A DNA stretch of 64,000 nt from Triglochin maritima. Its lineage: Eukaryota; Streptophyta; Magnoliopsida; Alismatales; Juncaginaceae. Where the stretch lies: NCBI GenBank assembly GCA_963682175.1, contig OY821771.1, forward strand, positions 33,066,201 to 33,130,200. Direction: 5' to 3'. The translations under genes and the position numbers were made by a program. Shown one piece after another: positions 11,708 to 23,300 of the stretch. Position 1 is the first letter of the stretch; the number at the start of each line of letters is the position of its first letter. The notes under the pieces were generated by a model. The model was not told the origin of the DNA, made no database searches, and saw nothing but the letters and a program-made list of their open reading frames with translations.

Positions 11708-12260
11708 ATGTCACGGAATGATGACAACGCCGAGGTCTCACCCATCGAAGACATCCTCTGCTTGTGCGGTTACGTCGCATGACGGGTGTGTGTCGGTTCC
11801 TCAATCGGGCCGGTGCAACTGACCTGGCGTTGCAGGGCCCCGCCACCCCAGAGATGCACCTTCTGCGTGCGTGAGGCCATGTCTCTGGTACGACCACCCC
11901 TGGAGTCCATGGAGGAGGTCACCCAGACCTCGACAGAACTCCACCACATGATCGCCGACGTGGATCGTCGTTTGAAAACCGTGCAATCCACGGTAGTAGA
12001 CCTCCTCATCGATAGTGGTAGGTTTAATCGTTTCTTCCTTTATTTTTCAGTTACCTTTGGTTATAAGTTAATATCCACTTACTTACCGTCATTTAGTTTG
12101 CGTAGTTTCCACCCTGAGGATACCAACCCCAACACACCCATTCTTGGAGCACACCTACCCCAACTACAGGGCGACCTGCCTCGACGAGACACCCATCCCT
12201 GACACAACGCCCTCCCCACTACCTGATGTCCCTCCTGGCTTCGAAGAACACACTGGGTGA
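11708..12260 (+). pseudogene. Second copy of the small two-exon MULE-associated gene, with an in-frame stop
   Basis: Homologue of the minus-strand gene at 1,628-2,320. ATG at 11,708 (MSRNDDNAEV, compare MMHNDDIID). Exon 1 ends at 12,017 with donor GTAGGT, and exon 2 runs from 12,106 (acceptor GCGTAG) to TGA at 12,258-12,260. An in-frame TGA follows YVA near 11,780; beyond it the same frame continues as RVCVGSS...RCTFC, matching ERLCVGSF...RCTFHF. Exon 2 keeps PTPTHPFLEHT but has lost the second Cys pair seen in the other copy (YPNYRATC in place of CPKCRATC). One stop codon and missing ligands argue for a dead or diverged copy. Function unknown. Confidence 0.6.
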
Positions 12261-12499
12261 ACTAGGAAGATGTTGAAGTTCTTTTAGTTATGGTAGTTAA
12301 TGTTTGATTATATGATACTTTTTGGTTTTTGTTGTGTATGTGTTAGTTGCAAATTTTGACAATATTCGAATGTTGGTTTTTGTTGTTTACGTTTTTTTTA
12401 ATATTCGAATGGTGAATGGTGTGACTGTTTCAATATTCCTCGTGTAAACGATGTAGTAGTTGTAGTAGAAGGACCCAGGACTGACTTGAACATCCACAG

Positions 12500-12830
12500 T
12501 TGTTCATTTGAAATGGCACAATGACCATCATGCTATTATCGAGCTATCATTGAACTAAATATTTGTTAAACTCTCAAAAAACAATGGTGGTTCGTTTAAG
12601 TCCAAGTCCGTCGAGTGATTATCAAACTACCATTGAACAACTATTGATGTTAAATAACGAAGAGAAACGCCATTCCACCTTCGTTTGAAACGACTCAAAA
12701 AATTGGTGGTTCATTTAAGTCCAAGTCCGTTGAGTAATTATCAAACTACCATCAAACAACAATCGAGGTTATAAAAATGGAGGGCAACTCCATTCTGCCT
12801 TTGTTTGAAACGATTTAAATAAATGGTGGT
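12500..12830. repeat. About 119-bp tandem repeat
   Basis: Two full units and a partial third. The landmark GGTGGTTC(G/A)TTTAAGTCC begins at 12,586 and 12,705, followed by AAGTCCGT(C/T)GAGT and the word ATTATCAAACTACCAT. It lies downstream of the small gene copy. Confidence 0.75.
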
Positions 12831-13073
12831 TATAGGAGTGAGCAAAGACAGATCACAAACACAAGGACAAACAAAAAACACATACACAAACATCGAACTA
12901 TTATTGATATTGATAGTAACTATTACCAAGGTACAAGGAGAGATCACAAACAGAAAGACAAACAAAAAATACAAACACAAAAATTATATATATCTTCTCA
13001 GTCAATTGGAAGAGAATGATCTGCTTAGATGTCGCATGCAAGCCCAAAAGATAGTTTTGTTTATCTCTTGGCT

Positions 13074-13394
13074 CTAACTCAACTTAGCAGCCTTCCAGAG
13101 AAGCTTCTGCATCCCTGGGTCCTGTATGCTCTGGTCGGGTTTATCCACCGGTGGTACTAGTGTTCCATCCTCCCAGACAAAGTACCGACAACGAAAGGTT
13201 GGCTCTAAGGACTTCTTGCTAATCGTGTTCGGAGTCTTGGACGACAACTCTGTTGCCTTCAGCCTGCACCTACAGGGGTGGTAGGGCAAAGGTAAAACTC
13301 CCAGTATTGGGGGACAACCTCCCCATATCGGTCCACCGACGATGTGCTCAGCTTCGTCGGAGGAGTCATCGGAGGCATTGCGTTGGAAGGCCAA
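13074..13394 (-). CDS. Short ORF with a GRF-like zinc-finger remnant
   Basis: An open frame of 106 aa. Its centre reads CRCRLKATELSSKTPNTIS, then a gap, then FRCRYFVWEDG. This resembles the plant GRF zinc finger pattern, in which a CxC start is followed by a T-x-NPGR-like turn and a C(x)YFxW(x)D end. Spacing is compatible but the central NPGR is not intact. The ORF ends in a short Lys/Leu helix. It sits between the small gene copy and the inverted coiled-coil fragment, so it may be captured or part of the MULE module. The start codon is uncertain and an upstream exon may be missing. The GRF assignment is tentative. Confidence 0.35.
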   Translation of the reverse strand: MAFQRNASDDSSDEAEHIVGGPIWGGCPPILGVLPLPYHPCRCRLKATELSSKTPNTISKKSLEPTFRCRYFVWEDGTLVPPVDKPDQSIQDPGMQKLLWKAAKLS

Positions 13395-13489
13395 TTTTTT
13401 GGGTGGAGGAGACGAATCGAATACACTTAGTTGGGAATTGGGAGGGGATCGAATACACCACTAAATGGAACCTCTGATTTTATAGACCC

Positions 13490-13700
13490 TGTAATGAAGG
13501 GTTTCACCTCTTCGCGCAATAATGAAAGGTTGTGTCCTCTGAAAAGCAAGGAATGTCGAATCAATGACCTCTGTAATGACCTCTTCGCGCAATAATGGCC
13601 TCTGTAATGAAGGGTTGTGTCCTCTGAAAAGCAAGGAATGTCGAATCAATGACCTCTGTAATGACCTCTTCGCACAATAATGACCTCTTTAATGAAGGGT
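13490..13700. repeat. 85-bp tandem repeat
   Basis: CCTCTGAAAAGCAAGGAATG starts at 13,536 and again at 13,621, each followed by GTAATGACCTCTTCGC. Partial units flank these. It lies upstream of the GRF-like ORF. Confidence 0.8.
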
Positions 13701-13849
13701 TATGCCTCTCCCCATAATAATGACCCGTCCAATCATGGAACGTTTCCCTTCAACATGTAAATAGTGATGATGTTGAGCATCGAGTATCCCTAACCCCACG
13801 CCCTCCTCCGGCTTTGAAAACCAATCTCTAATTGAGTTCGTGTCGAGCC

Positions 13850-14110
13850 AACCAAAATAAGAAAAGGAATACATCTATTCTTTAAACTCAACTTGTGAAT
13901 TTAGGTCGTAATCTAATCGAGTTTGTATCTAGCCAATCGAGCCAACCAAAATAAGAAAAGGAATGCAACTGTTCTTCAGACTATTAGGTTGTGAATTTAG
14001 GTTGAGCATTACATTAAAAAAAGGAATGCATCTGTTCAATTTAAATTGTGGGTTTAAGTAGAGCGATTATCGAGCTCTTATCGAGTCCATCGAGCATTAC
14101 ATTAAAAAAT
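13850..14110. repeat. Inverted, degraded copies of the 96-bp TCGA repeat
   Basis: Blocks AAGAAAAGGAATGCA and GAGCCAACCAAAATAAG are reverse complements of the units at 1,110-1,500. Three degraded units are visible. They lie next to an inverted coiled-coil gene end, so this is the mirror image of the 1-1.5 kb module. Confidence 0.7.
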
Positions 14111-14189
14111 GAATACAAACATAGAGTTACATTCCAGTTAAAGATGCAAGATTAGACACACACAAAAAAAATATTATCAATTTCTTCCA

Positions 14190-14400
14190 AGTCCACTGGA
14201 GGAGGAGGAGGATCTCTCTCTTCGAAGAGATGCAAGCTCTTCCCCTCAGTGTCCCAGTCTCCTCCAGAGACTTCCTTAATTCATCATCAGAGACCAGTAG
14301 CTTAATCTCAGCCTCCAGCCTCAAAGCTTTAACATTTTGAAGCTCCTCCTTCAGCCCCATAATTTTTTCATAAGCCTTCTTTAAGTCATCAAACCCAATG
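14190..14400 (-). pseudogene. 3' coiled-coil fragment of a MULE gene, inverted copy of 720-926
   Basis: The minus strand reads LKEELQNVKALRLEAEIKLL followed by a DDELRKSLEE helix. This matches LREELRNIKALRMEAEIRLM and GELRKSWEE encoded at about 760-860 on the plus strand. Only the coiled-coil tail is readable. Upstream exons are not found in frame, and the foldback at 14,545-14,985 begins nearby. Confidence 0.65.
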
Positions 14401-14544
14401 TTTAAAAGGGATCAACAGTAAGTTTAATGATACAAATGGTTGTAGATGTAACAAATGAGGAGACAAACATACTCCTCGTGCTACCCCATTACCCTGACAC
14501 CCATCAACTGACCACGGAGCTGAAGATTGAAAAGGTCCTCCTCC

Positions 14545-14985
14545 CGACCAAGAAACAACGGATGGTGGAGTTTTGAATGAGATAATGAAGAATCTTGCTA
14601 ATGGAATATTTGGGTCTCTAACGGAAGAATTTTAGGGCTCGCTTCATGCACGTCTTAGTTCCATTCCAATTTGGTGGATGGTTTAGCATTATACAGATAA
14701 TGATCAATCGATACATTGAGTTGTATGCGATGCAGAGTTACCTATCAAAGCTTTAATGTGACGCAGAGTTGCTTGACATCTTTGACAAGAACTCTGCGTC
14801 ACATACAATCGCAATGTATCCATTGATCGTTATTTGCACTGTGCTAAACCATCCACTAAATTGGAATTGAACTAAGATGTGCATGAAGTGAGCCCTGAAA
14901 TTCTTCCGTTAGAGACCCTAAATATTCCATCAGCAAGGTTCTTCATTATCTCATTCAAAACTCCACCCTCTGTTGTTTCTTGGTC
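14545..14985. repeat. Foldback: two arms of about 200 bp
   Basis: 14,545-14,752 is matched in reverse complement by about 14,778-14,985 with scattered substitutions. The shared outer word is CGACCAAGAAACAAC and its complement. Shared inner blocks include GGTGGAGTTTTGAATGAGAT and GGATGGTTTAGCA. Near the axis the word GACGCAGAGTT recurs, so the loop can pair in more than one register. The outer arm contains a KVLLPTKKQR-like reading frame resembling the DPTKKQ segment of the ULP1 gene at about 6,260, which suggests it arose from an inverted duplication of MULE gene sequence. Confidence 0.85.
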
Positions 14986-16396
14986 GACCGTCTCCTGGTC
15001 GTCCTAGAGTGGTCTTCAAACCCAGGAGGCACGTCAGGCACTGGGGAGGCACGTTAGGAAAGAAGGAAAAAAATTGTCTAATAGAACATGCTCGATACGA
15101 ACTCGATCATAGCTTGACTTAAATTTGAAACCGTAAGAGTTAACAAAACATATATATTGCTAACTACATTTTAATGGGCTCGATACGAACTTGATCAGAG
15201 TTCCTACTGAGATTATCGAGCTCACAGTTATTCACAATCAAATTAATCCTATCGAGCTCACAACACGTGCAAGAGGAATCAAACAAATATCGAACCTATC
15301 GATCTGACAGGAAAAATGGTCTGATTTCAAACGAGCATTTCTATCAAACGAATATCGAACTATTCCAAGTAGGATCATTTCTAAACCAAATAAAATGCCC
15401 TAGAGCTGACATTCGGTGGTGAACGACTTCAATGGAGGAGTTGTTTTCCGAGGTGGGTTCGTCTACAACGACAAACCTTCGACAGGGTCCAAGGTCCTGG
15501 GTTCTATTTGAGTCGACTGAGTTTCGATTGAGGGGGCAAGAGAGATAGAGAGAAGGGAGGGGTGTTGGCTTGGAAAAGAGAGAGTTGTGATGGATGCGTG
15601 CTAGAGAGAAATGTTTTTTGCGTTATTATAAGGGTAGAGGTATTTTGGGGAGATTTGGCAAGATAAGCATATTTCTCAAAAGTTGTCAAAAAGGTAGCTT
15701 TATCTTAGAGAGTGGGGACCTTGGAGCATATGAAGTCAATTTTTCCTTTATAAATATCCAGTTAACTCAGTTACAATAATAAAGCACTAATCCACCTAGT
15801 TAATCTATGATTAATCGAAGATATGATCTCTAACAATCCCCTCAAGTTGGAGAGTGAATATTATGAACTCCCAACTTGATGATTAAGCCCCTCTCGATTA
15901 GACCTGGGTACCTGGCTCGTGCTCATCGTGCTGGGGTCAGGCTCAGCCAAATAATTATTTTTTATTTATTTATTTTAAAAATACCTCAAATAACTCCAAA
16001 AATCTAAAAAAATACCTTAAATACCTCCAAAAATAAAATAAAAACAAATATCTAAAATACCTCCAAATACCTGACGGGCCATGCCCGATATCCAGGTCTG
16101 TTTGGCGGGGCCGACCTGACCCGATACCCAAGTCTACTCAGGATCCAATTGCGCTTGTCCCTAATTTGAGTTGTGGTCCCATGTGAAGTTGATTTAGTGC
16201 AGTTGGTTCACCCTTTGGTCCAAGCCATATTGATTTATGATAATAACTCAATCTATTTGTTACTGGGACTACACAATGCATGTACCGAGTATTGTAGGGT
16301 TGGTGGATCGCCCGATTAATTCTAAGGTTTGTGTAGCTCAATTATAGGGATATATGACACAATAGCCCTAGAACTAGCGTTATTGTGTCATATATC
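14986..16396. other. Repeat-derived spacer without a gene
   Basis: 15,060-15,330 holds degraded TCGA/ATCGAG repeat words. 15,400-15,440 resembles 10,890-10,930. 15,950-16,080 is an A/T-rich run with ACCTC(A/C)AA repeats. At 16,349-16,363 and 16,381-16,395 a 15-bp perfect inverted repeat (ATATATGACACAATA) forms a hairpin just before the next LTR. No supported coding region. Confidence 0.5.
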
Positions 16397-19300
16397 TGAT
16401 TGACATTATATCATGCATATACTTGTGTCTTATATGTTGGCCTTTTGACATTAATCTATGTTTTGATGATTTAATCAACCTAATCTTAATTATAATCAAT
16501 GTAGAGTAGCACACATATTTCATAGCATAAATATTGTATTGTGCTAACCTCTACAGCTGATCAAGACTCAAGGAAGAAAGGAAATTAAGTCAAGACATGT
16601 ATTAAAGCTATATTGAAGACATGTAATCTTGTTTTCTTTGAGTATTAGGAACATTGTGTAACTGAGCATACTTGAGATCAAATCAACCCACATACACACT
16701 AGGTTCCTTATAGAAGTCACACACAAAATTTCATATAATTTTGACTTCAATAGATCACCCAAACTTAGACCGGAAAACACTAACAATTAACCTCAATTGT
16801 CTGCCCACATTCGGTCGACCGACCAAACCTCTCGGTCGACCGAGTGATCAATTATCCTGTAGTATTTTCACTACCCTGTTTTGGTCGACCGTGCAGACCT
16901 TTTCAGTCGACCGAATCAACACTATTTTCCGACCGTTAGCCTTGTCGTATTATACCAACGGTCGTATTTGAATTATTCACAAGTACCCCAAAATACATAT
17001 TGACTATCGGTCGACTGTGGACCTGTTCGGTCGACCAAACTTTTATTATCTCCAACTTGTGCAACTGCCTGGATGTTTTCGGTCGACCGAAGACTTTGGA
17101 TCAGTCGACCGAACTTGATCATTTTCGCCATCCCCGTAGAGTCTGGAAGTTTTTGGTCAACCGAACCTATCTCGGTGTTCGACAGTTAACTTAAGTGTAC
17201 CTAAGTTATAGCCTGATCCGGTCGACCATCCATTATCGGTCAACCGAACCGTGTTCAAAATTGTCAAACGGTCGACCGTTCTGCCCGATTCGGTCGACCG
17301 AACTTCGTCTGAATTGGGTCATGCAGGTTGCTGTTTTATGATTCTCAGTCAAACCTTACCCAACTTAACTCCAACGGTTATAACACCTTAGGAGCTTATA
17401 AATAGGTGTTCCTATGACACAATTACATAACTCTTACACTTCCATTTGTCATATACACTTAAAAGAAAACTCCAAGTCTCCCATTCCCCAAATCTACTCA
17501 CCAAGCTTACACTTCCACATCTTAGATCAATTCCACATCATAAGCTAAGTGTGCTCAAGTTAGAGAGTGAGTGATCCACTCAACCATTGTTTTTCAAGGA
17601 AGCAAGGACTTCGGTGAAAGCCTGAAGTGTTCCTCTTGGATTGTGAGAGAAGAAAGTCAAGCTCACGAGGGTGTTCGTGGAGCTTGTTTTGTAAAAAGGC
17701 TTAATCTCGGCCCAGAATGAGGTTGATAGTCAAGAAGCGAACGGAGCTCGAGGGAGTTCGAGCGGAGCTTGCAAGAGAGGAAGTAGGTGGGAGGCCGAAC
17801 CTCTATAAAATCTGGTGTCTTCTTGTTGGTTTGCATTATCTTTCCCTTTGCTTACTTGTTTCGTTTTTAATTTCGCTGCATATACTTGATTGCTTAAACT
17901 AGTAGGTAATTAGCTTAAAAGCGATTAGAACTAAGCCCCCATTACGATCCTACATTATATCCTCTATTTTTTTAACCTAAGCAATACTACGTAACGAGTT
18001 TTATGTTTAAGTTTCAGGAATAAAACAAGTGAGAAGAAGAGACACGAAAAGGACCTGAAAGCAAGAAAATGACTGAAATGTGAGACTTATGGATTGATAT
18101 GCAAGAGGGAAGGACCTGGATGTAAATCAAAATGACAAATAAGCAAATCAAGAAACTCCACACCATTATGAGGAGTATTTTTGCAATAAGATCCGGACCT
18201 AAACTCCAATAACCGATCTGAGTGCACCCCATGTGAATACTTAAAGAACTAAAGAAGATATCTGAAAATGGGTTGGATCCGGGAAAAAGTGACCGTCAAT
18301 TGGCAGTCCACGACTGCCAACTAGCGGTCCGTTTTTCTCTGAATCCAACTCAATTTCGCCCAGATATGGGCTATGTGTTTATGTCTATTCTGGGAATGTT
18401 TCATCAGTCTCACATCGAGGGATTGTCCCCGATTACCTTTTTCTATGACTATAAATAGAACTCTTCCTTCTCCCTTGTAATCTACCTCATTGCTTAGTGG
18501 TTGATCCCTCTACTTAGAGTCAGGCCTTGAAGCAAAAACTCAAGTAGGGAGATGCTGCTTGTAATGTGAGTCATTTAATAAAAGATTTTTTTAGTTTAAT
18601 GTTGTCTCTTTTATCTTCTTGCATGCTTAGCTTAATTTCGTTTCATTAATCTTAGTTGAATTAGTTAGAATGTTTCTCTTCTTAAGATAATAGTTAGGTT
18701 AATGATTAGTGAGTAGTTTCATCCCCTTTGGGGTGGAGATGATGTACATATATGTTGTGATGTTTGGATGTTTGATGAATTTTGTATTGTGTAAACTTGC
18801 ATGTTTGTATGTTTATTTTGGGTATTTTAATCATCTACATGTTGAGGGATTTTGATGGATTTTGTCATAAGATTTAGACACTTTCCATGCTTAGTTTCAT
18901 CATGTTTATTGACTGAAATTTTCTGTTGAATATGCTACATGTTAGTTAAGTGTTTGTATTTGTGGTTGTTTGCTTGATTGATTGAAGAAACTTTGTTTTG
19001 ATGGGTTTTGCCATAAGATTTAGACACCTCTCATGCTTAGCTTTGTTCTTTACATGAGTTTATGGTTTTTGATGAGTCTTACCATATCTTTAGTCACTTC
19101 TTATGCTGAGTCTAATCTTATGATAATCAAGTAGTAATTGTCGATACGTTGTGTGAAAGGATTGATAGGTTTTGCCACATCTTTAGACACTTCATATGCA
19201 TGAAAACACACACACGACACACACATGCATGCATGCATACATACGTCATTCATCAATTATTTCACTTCATATGTGCACACACTCCACCCCTTAGGGGGTT

Positions 19301-19554
19301 TCTTCCTGAATTCTAATCTATTTGTTAGCTTTTTAGTTTAGTTTTAATCAATCGTTAGTTGTTTTCATTTGCATTTGTTACTTACTAGTTTAGTGTAGTT
19401 TAGTGTAGCATAATCAAATCTCTTTCCCTTTTTTCGTCACTTGATTTCGGACAAATCAGAGGCTACTCACCTCCCCGTGAATCGACCCACACTTGTAACC
19501 GTTTCATCGTGGTCGTGCACTTGCGGTAATTAATAAAATCATTAAATAATATCA
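16397..19554 (+). mobile_element. LTR of the same family as 6,582-7,842, interrupted by a solo LTR
   Basis: It begins TGATTGACATTATATCATGC at 16,397, matching the minus-strand start at 7,842. After the 1.52-kb insertion it resumes at 17,960 with CTAAGCAATACTACGTAACG, as at about 7,790. It continues through the CAATTGGCAGT region, a CTATAAATAGAAC box at 18,450 (possible promoter core) and a GTTTAGTTTTAATCA block, to GTGCACTTGCGGTAATTAAT near 19,530. The 18,845-19,200 part has four diverged copies of a TTTAGACAC...CATGCTTAG unit. The right boundary is approximate, because no target duplication could be fixed. No retroelement coding region is attached. Confidence 0.7.
16435..17954 (+). mobile_element. 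Solo LTR, 1,520 bp, nested in another LTR (TSD TTATA)
   Basis: It starts TGTTGGCCTTTTGACATT and ends GATCCTACA. The 5-bp duplication TTATA lies at 16,430-16,434 and 17,955-17,959. It splits the surrounding LTR family at a point fixed by comparison with about 7,795-7,842. No internal region is present, so an element lost its body by LTR-LTR recombination. A dense set of TCGGTCGACCGA words lies at 16,800-17,310. The end resembles those of the LTRs at 3,186 and 26,295. A CTTATAAATAGG word near 17,395 is a plausible TATA box, about 900 bp into the LTR. Confidence 0.9.
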
Positions 19555-20303
19555 CTCTTCCACCGCATAAAATTCTAGGGGTTTTTTCTCTCTTTCAATC
19601 TTCTTTATCCTACCCTTGTTGTGCAACGTGGAAGCCTTCTTCATCCATTTGAACTTAGATATGAGGTATCAACCACCGATCATCAATTTCTAGCAAGCTC
19701 GATTCTCGTCCCTACGACAACTCATGCTTAGTTGAATTGGATCCACAACTTGCGTTAGTAATTAAAAATTAACCCCTTATAGTTATCTAAAGAAAAACAA
19801 TCTCCAAATAGCCTCGCTAGTGTAAGAAATTCAAGTCAAAAGGTTGAAAGTGGTGAGGATGGTGTCAAACGGATTGATTTTTTAAGAAGTAAAAAATCTA
19901 AAGTACCGAAATCCAAATTAGTATAGAAGTTAGACAATCCAAGGGGGATCACCTCACATCCCAGCAAAGGCTATAATATGTTACCACATGGACGTTCTGT
20001 TCGAGCATTACGTATCGTGCAAATAGAGTAAACGACCTCTGCTTTAGAACATATCAAAACTTTCCTAGGTCGACAAATTTGAATGTTCTAAAGAACAATC
20101 AAGAGGATGAGTAGGGTCCAATTTCCAAACGCTTTTATAGTAGTTTCTAACCAATTAGTTGTTGGCTACAAAACAGATGGTGAAAGCCACGAATACAACA
20201 CAAAATTGCTATTTTAAAATCGGGACCTGTATAAGTGCAAGACAATACAGTCCATAATACAAATTGTATTATATTAGAATAGTTGGTAACTAAAAGTCTA
20301 AAA
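19555..20303. other. Spacer between LTR and fibrillin gene
   Basis: AT-rich. Nothing coding was found. The part to about 19,800 may be internal sequence of the retroelement, but no clear primer-binding site was seen. The last part must contain the fibrillin 3' UTR. Confidence 0.45.
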
Positions 20304-23300
20304 CTATGAGATTACAAACACCCTCAACTCTCCTCTGTCACCTCTTGTGATGCGGGTATCTGCATCATTGTAAATCACTTCGAATTCACCACTTCCTGTA
20401 TTATTAGATGGAGGTTTCAATCCTTCAGGCAGTTTTGGGAGGTCAAATGGAGGCAACTGTGACAAGTTCCCGGTTGGTTTAACCGTTGTATTTGTAAACG
20501 TGATTTTTATCTTTGCAGAACCTGCATATATCCACGATCCATCAATAGCAATAAGTGAACTAAGTTACTAAAGAGACAAGCATGCTAGAACAAGAAATGA
20601 CATAACCATGGAATCAGAATGGATCATCAAATGCTAATGAAGATGTAGCACTTTTAGTTTCACGTGTGCTAGATAGGTGCAATACAATTTGTTATACATT
20701 TGATTACATTTCATGGTTTGGTTAAGAAAATTGAAGGTTTTAATCACTTCGAAATCCAATTACACCATTTTCAAGGTAATTTAATTACCCTTGGTATGTC
20801 TACGCAACTTCTAAATTACAATTATCTTAAGTCAATGGTAAGCCTTCACTCTAGAAGTATCAGAAGCGTTAAAGTAATCTAAATTTTGAAATTAAAAACT
20901 GAGATGCAAACGAGATGTACGTATGATGTTATTCATGTTTTATGCAGAATGTAGCCAAGATTGATCTAAATTGTTTAATCAATAACTAAAAATATCAAGT
21001 ATTTGTGAGACATTTATCTTAAAAAAATCAAAATTTAGATCTTGGATATGGTTCAGAGGTGGTTAGCACCAAAATATCCATGTATAATAGTTAAGGATGA
21101 CTTCACTTGTGATCACCAATCAGCTTGAGGTTAGAATAAGCATTCATCGATTACATCCAGTTGATAGCATGAGAAAAATCAATAACAGTGGCAGTTGTCT
21201 GATCCCCATGTGTTAGAGAGATTTCGTTGCCAAGTTCTAATTCAAGGATTTCCTTGAACATCAACAAATTTTTAAAAGAACCGTAAATTTAGTATGCGCG
21301 ATAACTCAGATTTAGAATCTAGAGAAGTTGTACTTCAAGCATAAGACATAACATATTGTACATATCTATCAGTTCAAATTTATGTGCTAATGTAGCCACT
21401 ACTTCAGCTGTTGGAAGAGGCCATGGTGTCCCAAACTGAAGCTCCACTATGTTATCAAAATCTTTACTTAAAATATCAATCCGCTGGAAAACCTGCATAT
21501 GCTCCAATCGATCACCATTATATACCCATATGCAGTCTTTTAACAAAAATGGAAAAAGCTTAAAAATTAATGAACTAAAATATTAGCATAAACACGTAAG
21601 AAGAACATCAAGCACTGAAGTTACAAAATATCAAATTCTCGTGGAATTTAAAAGCCAAGTTTGTGTACTGCTCAAGGCAGCTGGTTATATCTAATACTAA
21701 ATATTCAAACATTTTTTTTAACGGTACTAAATATTCAAACATAATTTAGTGCTCTACACCATGACAAAGAAAAGTACTAAGAGTGAAAAGAATACCTTCC
21801 CTAGGGTGATCGGGAGTAGCCTTCCGATAGGAGGCCCTGAGCGACTCCCGCCAAGAGTTCGAGATGAGAAAGTGCTGCTATAAATCAGTTTCCACCTTCC
21901 TTGAAGTTTGTCGAGATCATTGGAGAGCTCAACCAACCCTCCTGCAGCCTCCAGATCCTTTGCTGCAGCATCTGCTCTTTTTAGATCTTCCTCATCCGCA
22001 GCAAGACCTTTGTTGAGCCCAGAAACAGCACTCTGTATTCCATATCTTATGCGTTCAAAGAATTAAAAGAAGAGACATTGTAGACGAAAGGTTTTGAAAT
22101 TGTACATGTAAACACGGCAGACTAAATGAAATGCACAGCCAAACAATAGTTCCATAGTAAACACCTTTCTATTGGTGAAAACCAAGTGTTCATTGTTACT
22201 GCAACCAACAGTTAGAAATTGAAGATTACAACAGTATAGATAAGTATCACTTCTGGAGAATCACATTCCCATACAAGCAAACCAAAACCAGCCACCACTC
22301 CCTCCCTATACAGATCGATATGCACACCCCAAATTGGGTGATACTGATTCTTGTTTCTTACCCTTATTATGTATGGTGCATGACAACATAAAACCTCTGG
22401 TAAGATTAACTGTCAAGACAATATGAAAGCTAATAGGGTGCTTTTTCCATCTTGATTTGGATAAATAGGAAGAAAAAAGTTGGGGTTCTCGTGTTATGTT
22501 AATTACCTATAAATTTGTAAAATACACATGTAATTAGTATTCATTATCTGAATATCAAAAATGTCATTTTTTTGTGTGTGATTCTGTGAGGTGTACGTTT
22601 TGACTTCTCAGGAGTTTCCAAGTTTTTTTTGGAAAAAGGTGGCACGAATGTAATTTTAAAGATAGTTTTATACCCAAATTCAGAGGATTGATACACACAA
22701 TTTGAATCCTTGAGTTCTACGAGTTTAATTTCTTTTCTATTAGACTTTTGGCGCACAAACCCTACTAGAAACGATTTCTGTCCCATCTCCAAATCCAGAG
22801 TGTTTATTATATGGTCCGATTTTGAACTCAAAACAAACTTGCAAACTTGTCCCCAGCATTCACATTAGAAGCAAAAACTCAGACAACGAGCACAACTGCT
22901 AGTACAAATCATTACAAAATAAATAAATAAATAGGAATTTCGAACAAAATCGTCGCAATTACAATTGATTCACAGAACGCCTTCTGATCATACAAAGCAG
23001 AGCAAATAATCTCATGTACAAAAACCACACATGAAAACGTACCATTTTTTAAAATTAAATAAAAAATCATCCCTCACTTCCTCCAAACGTAAGAAACAAA
23101 CTCACCAGAACGTTGAGCTTGAGATTAACGACATCGTCGGCGTCGACCACGACCACTTCCCTCGAGCCGTCGATCTCCGTTTTGCGGGAAACGAGCTTTG
23201 TAGAAAAGTGATGATGGGTTCGGTGGAGGATCTGGCGGGAAGAGGAGGAGGAAGGATTGGTGAGTGATCGGGAGAAGAAGATGATGATGATGAGACGCCA

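Noticed and set aside
21366..21376. A U12-type AT-AC intron after fibrillin exon 3
   Set aside because: The donor ATATGTAC lacks the ATATCCTT consensus of U12 introns; a mutated GT is simpler.
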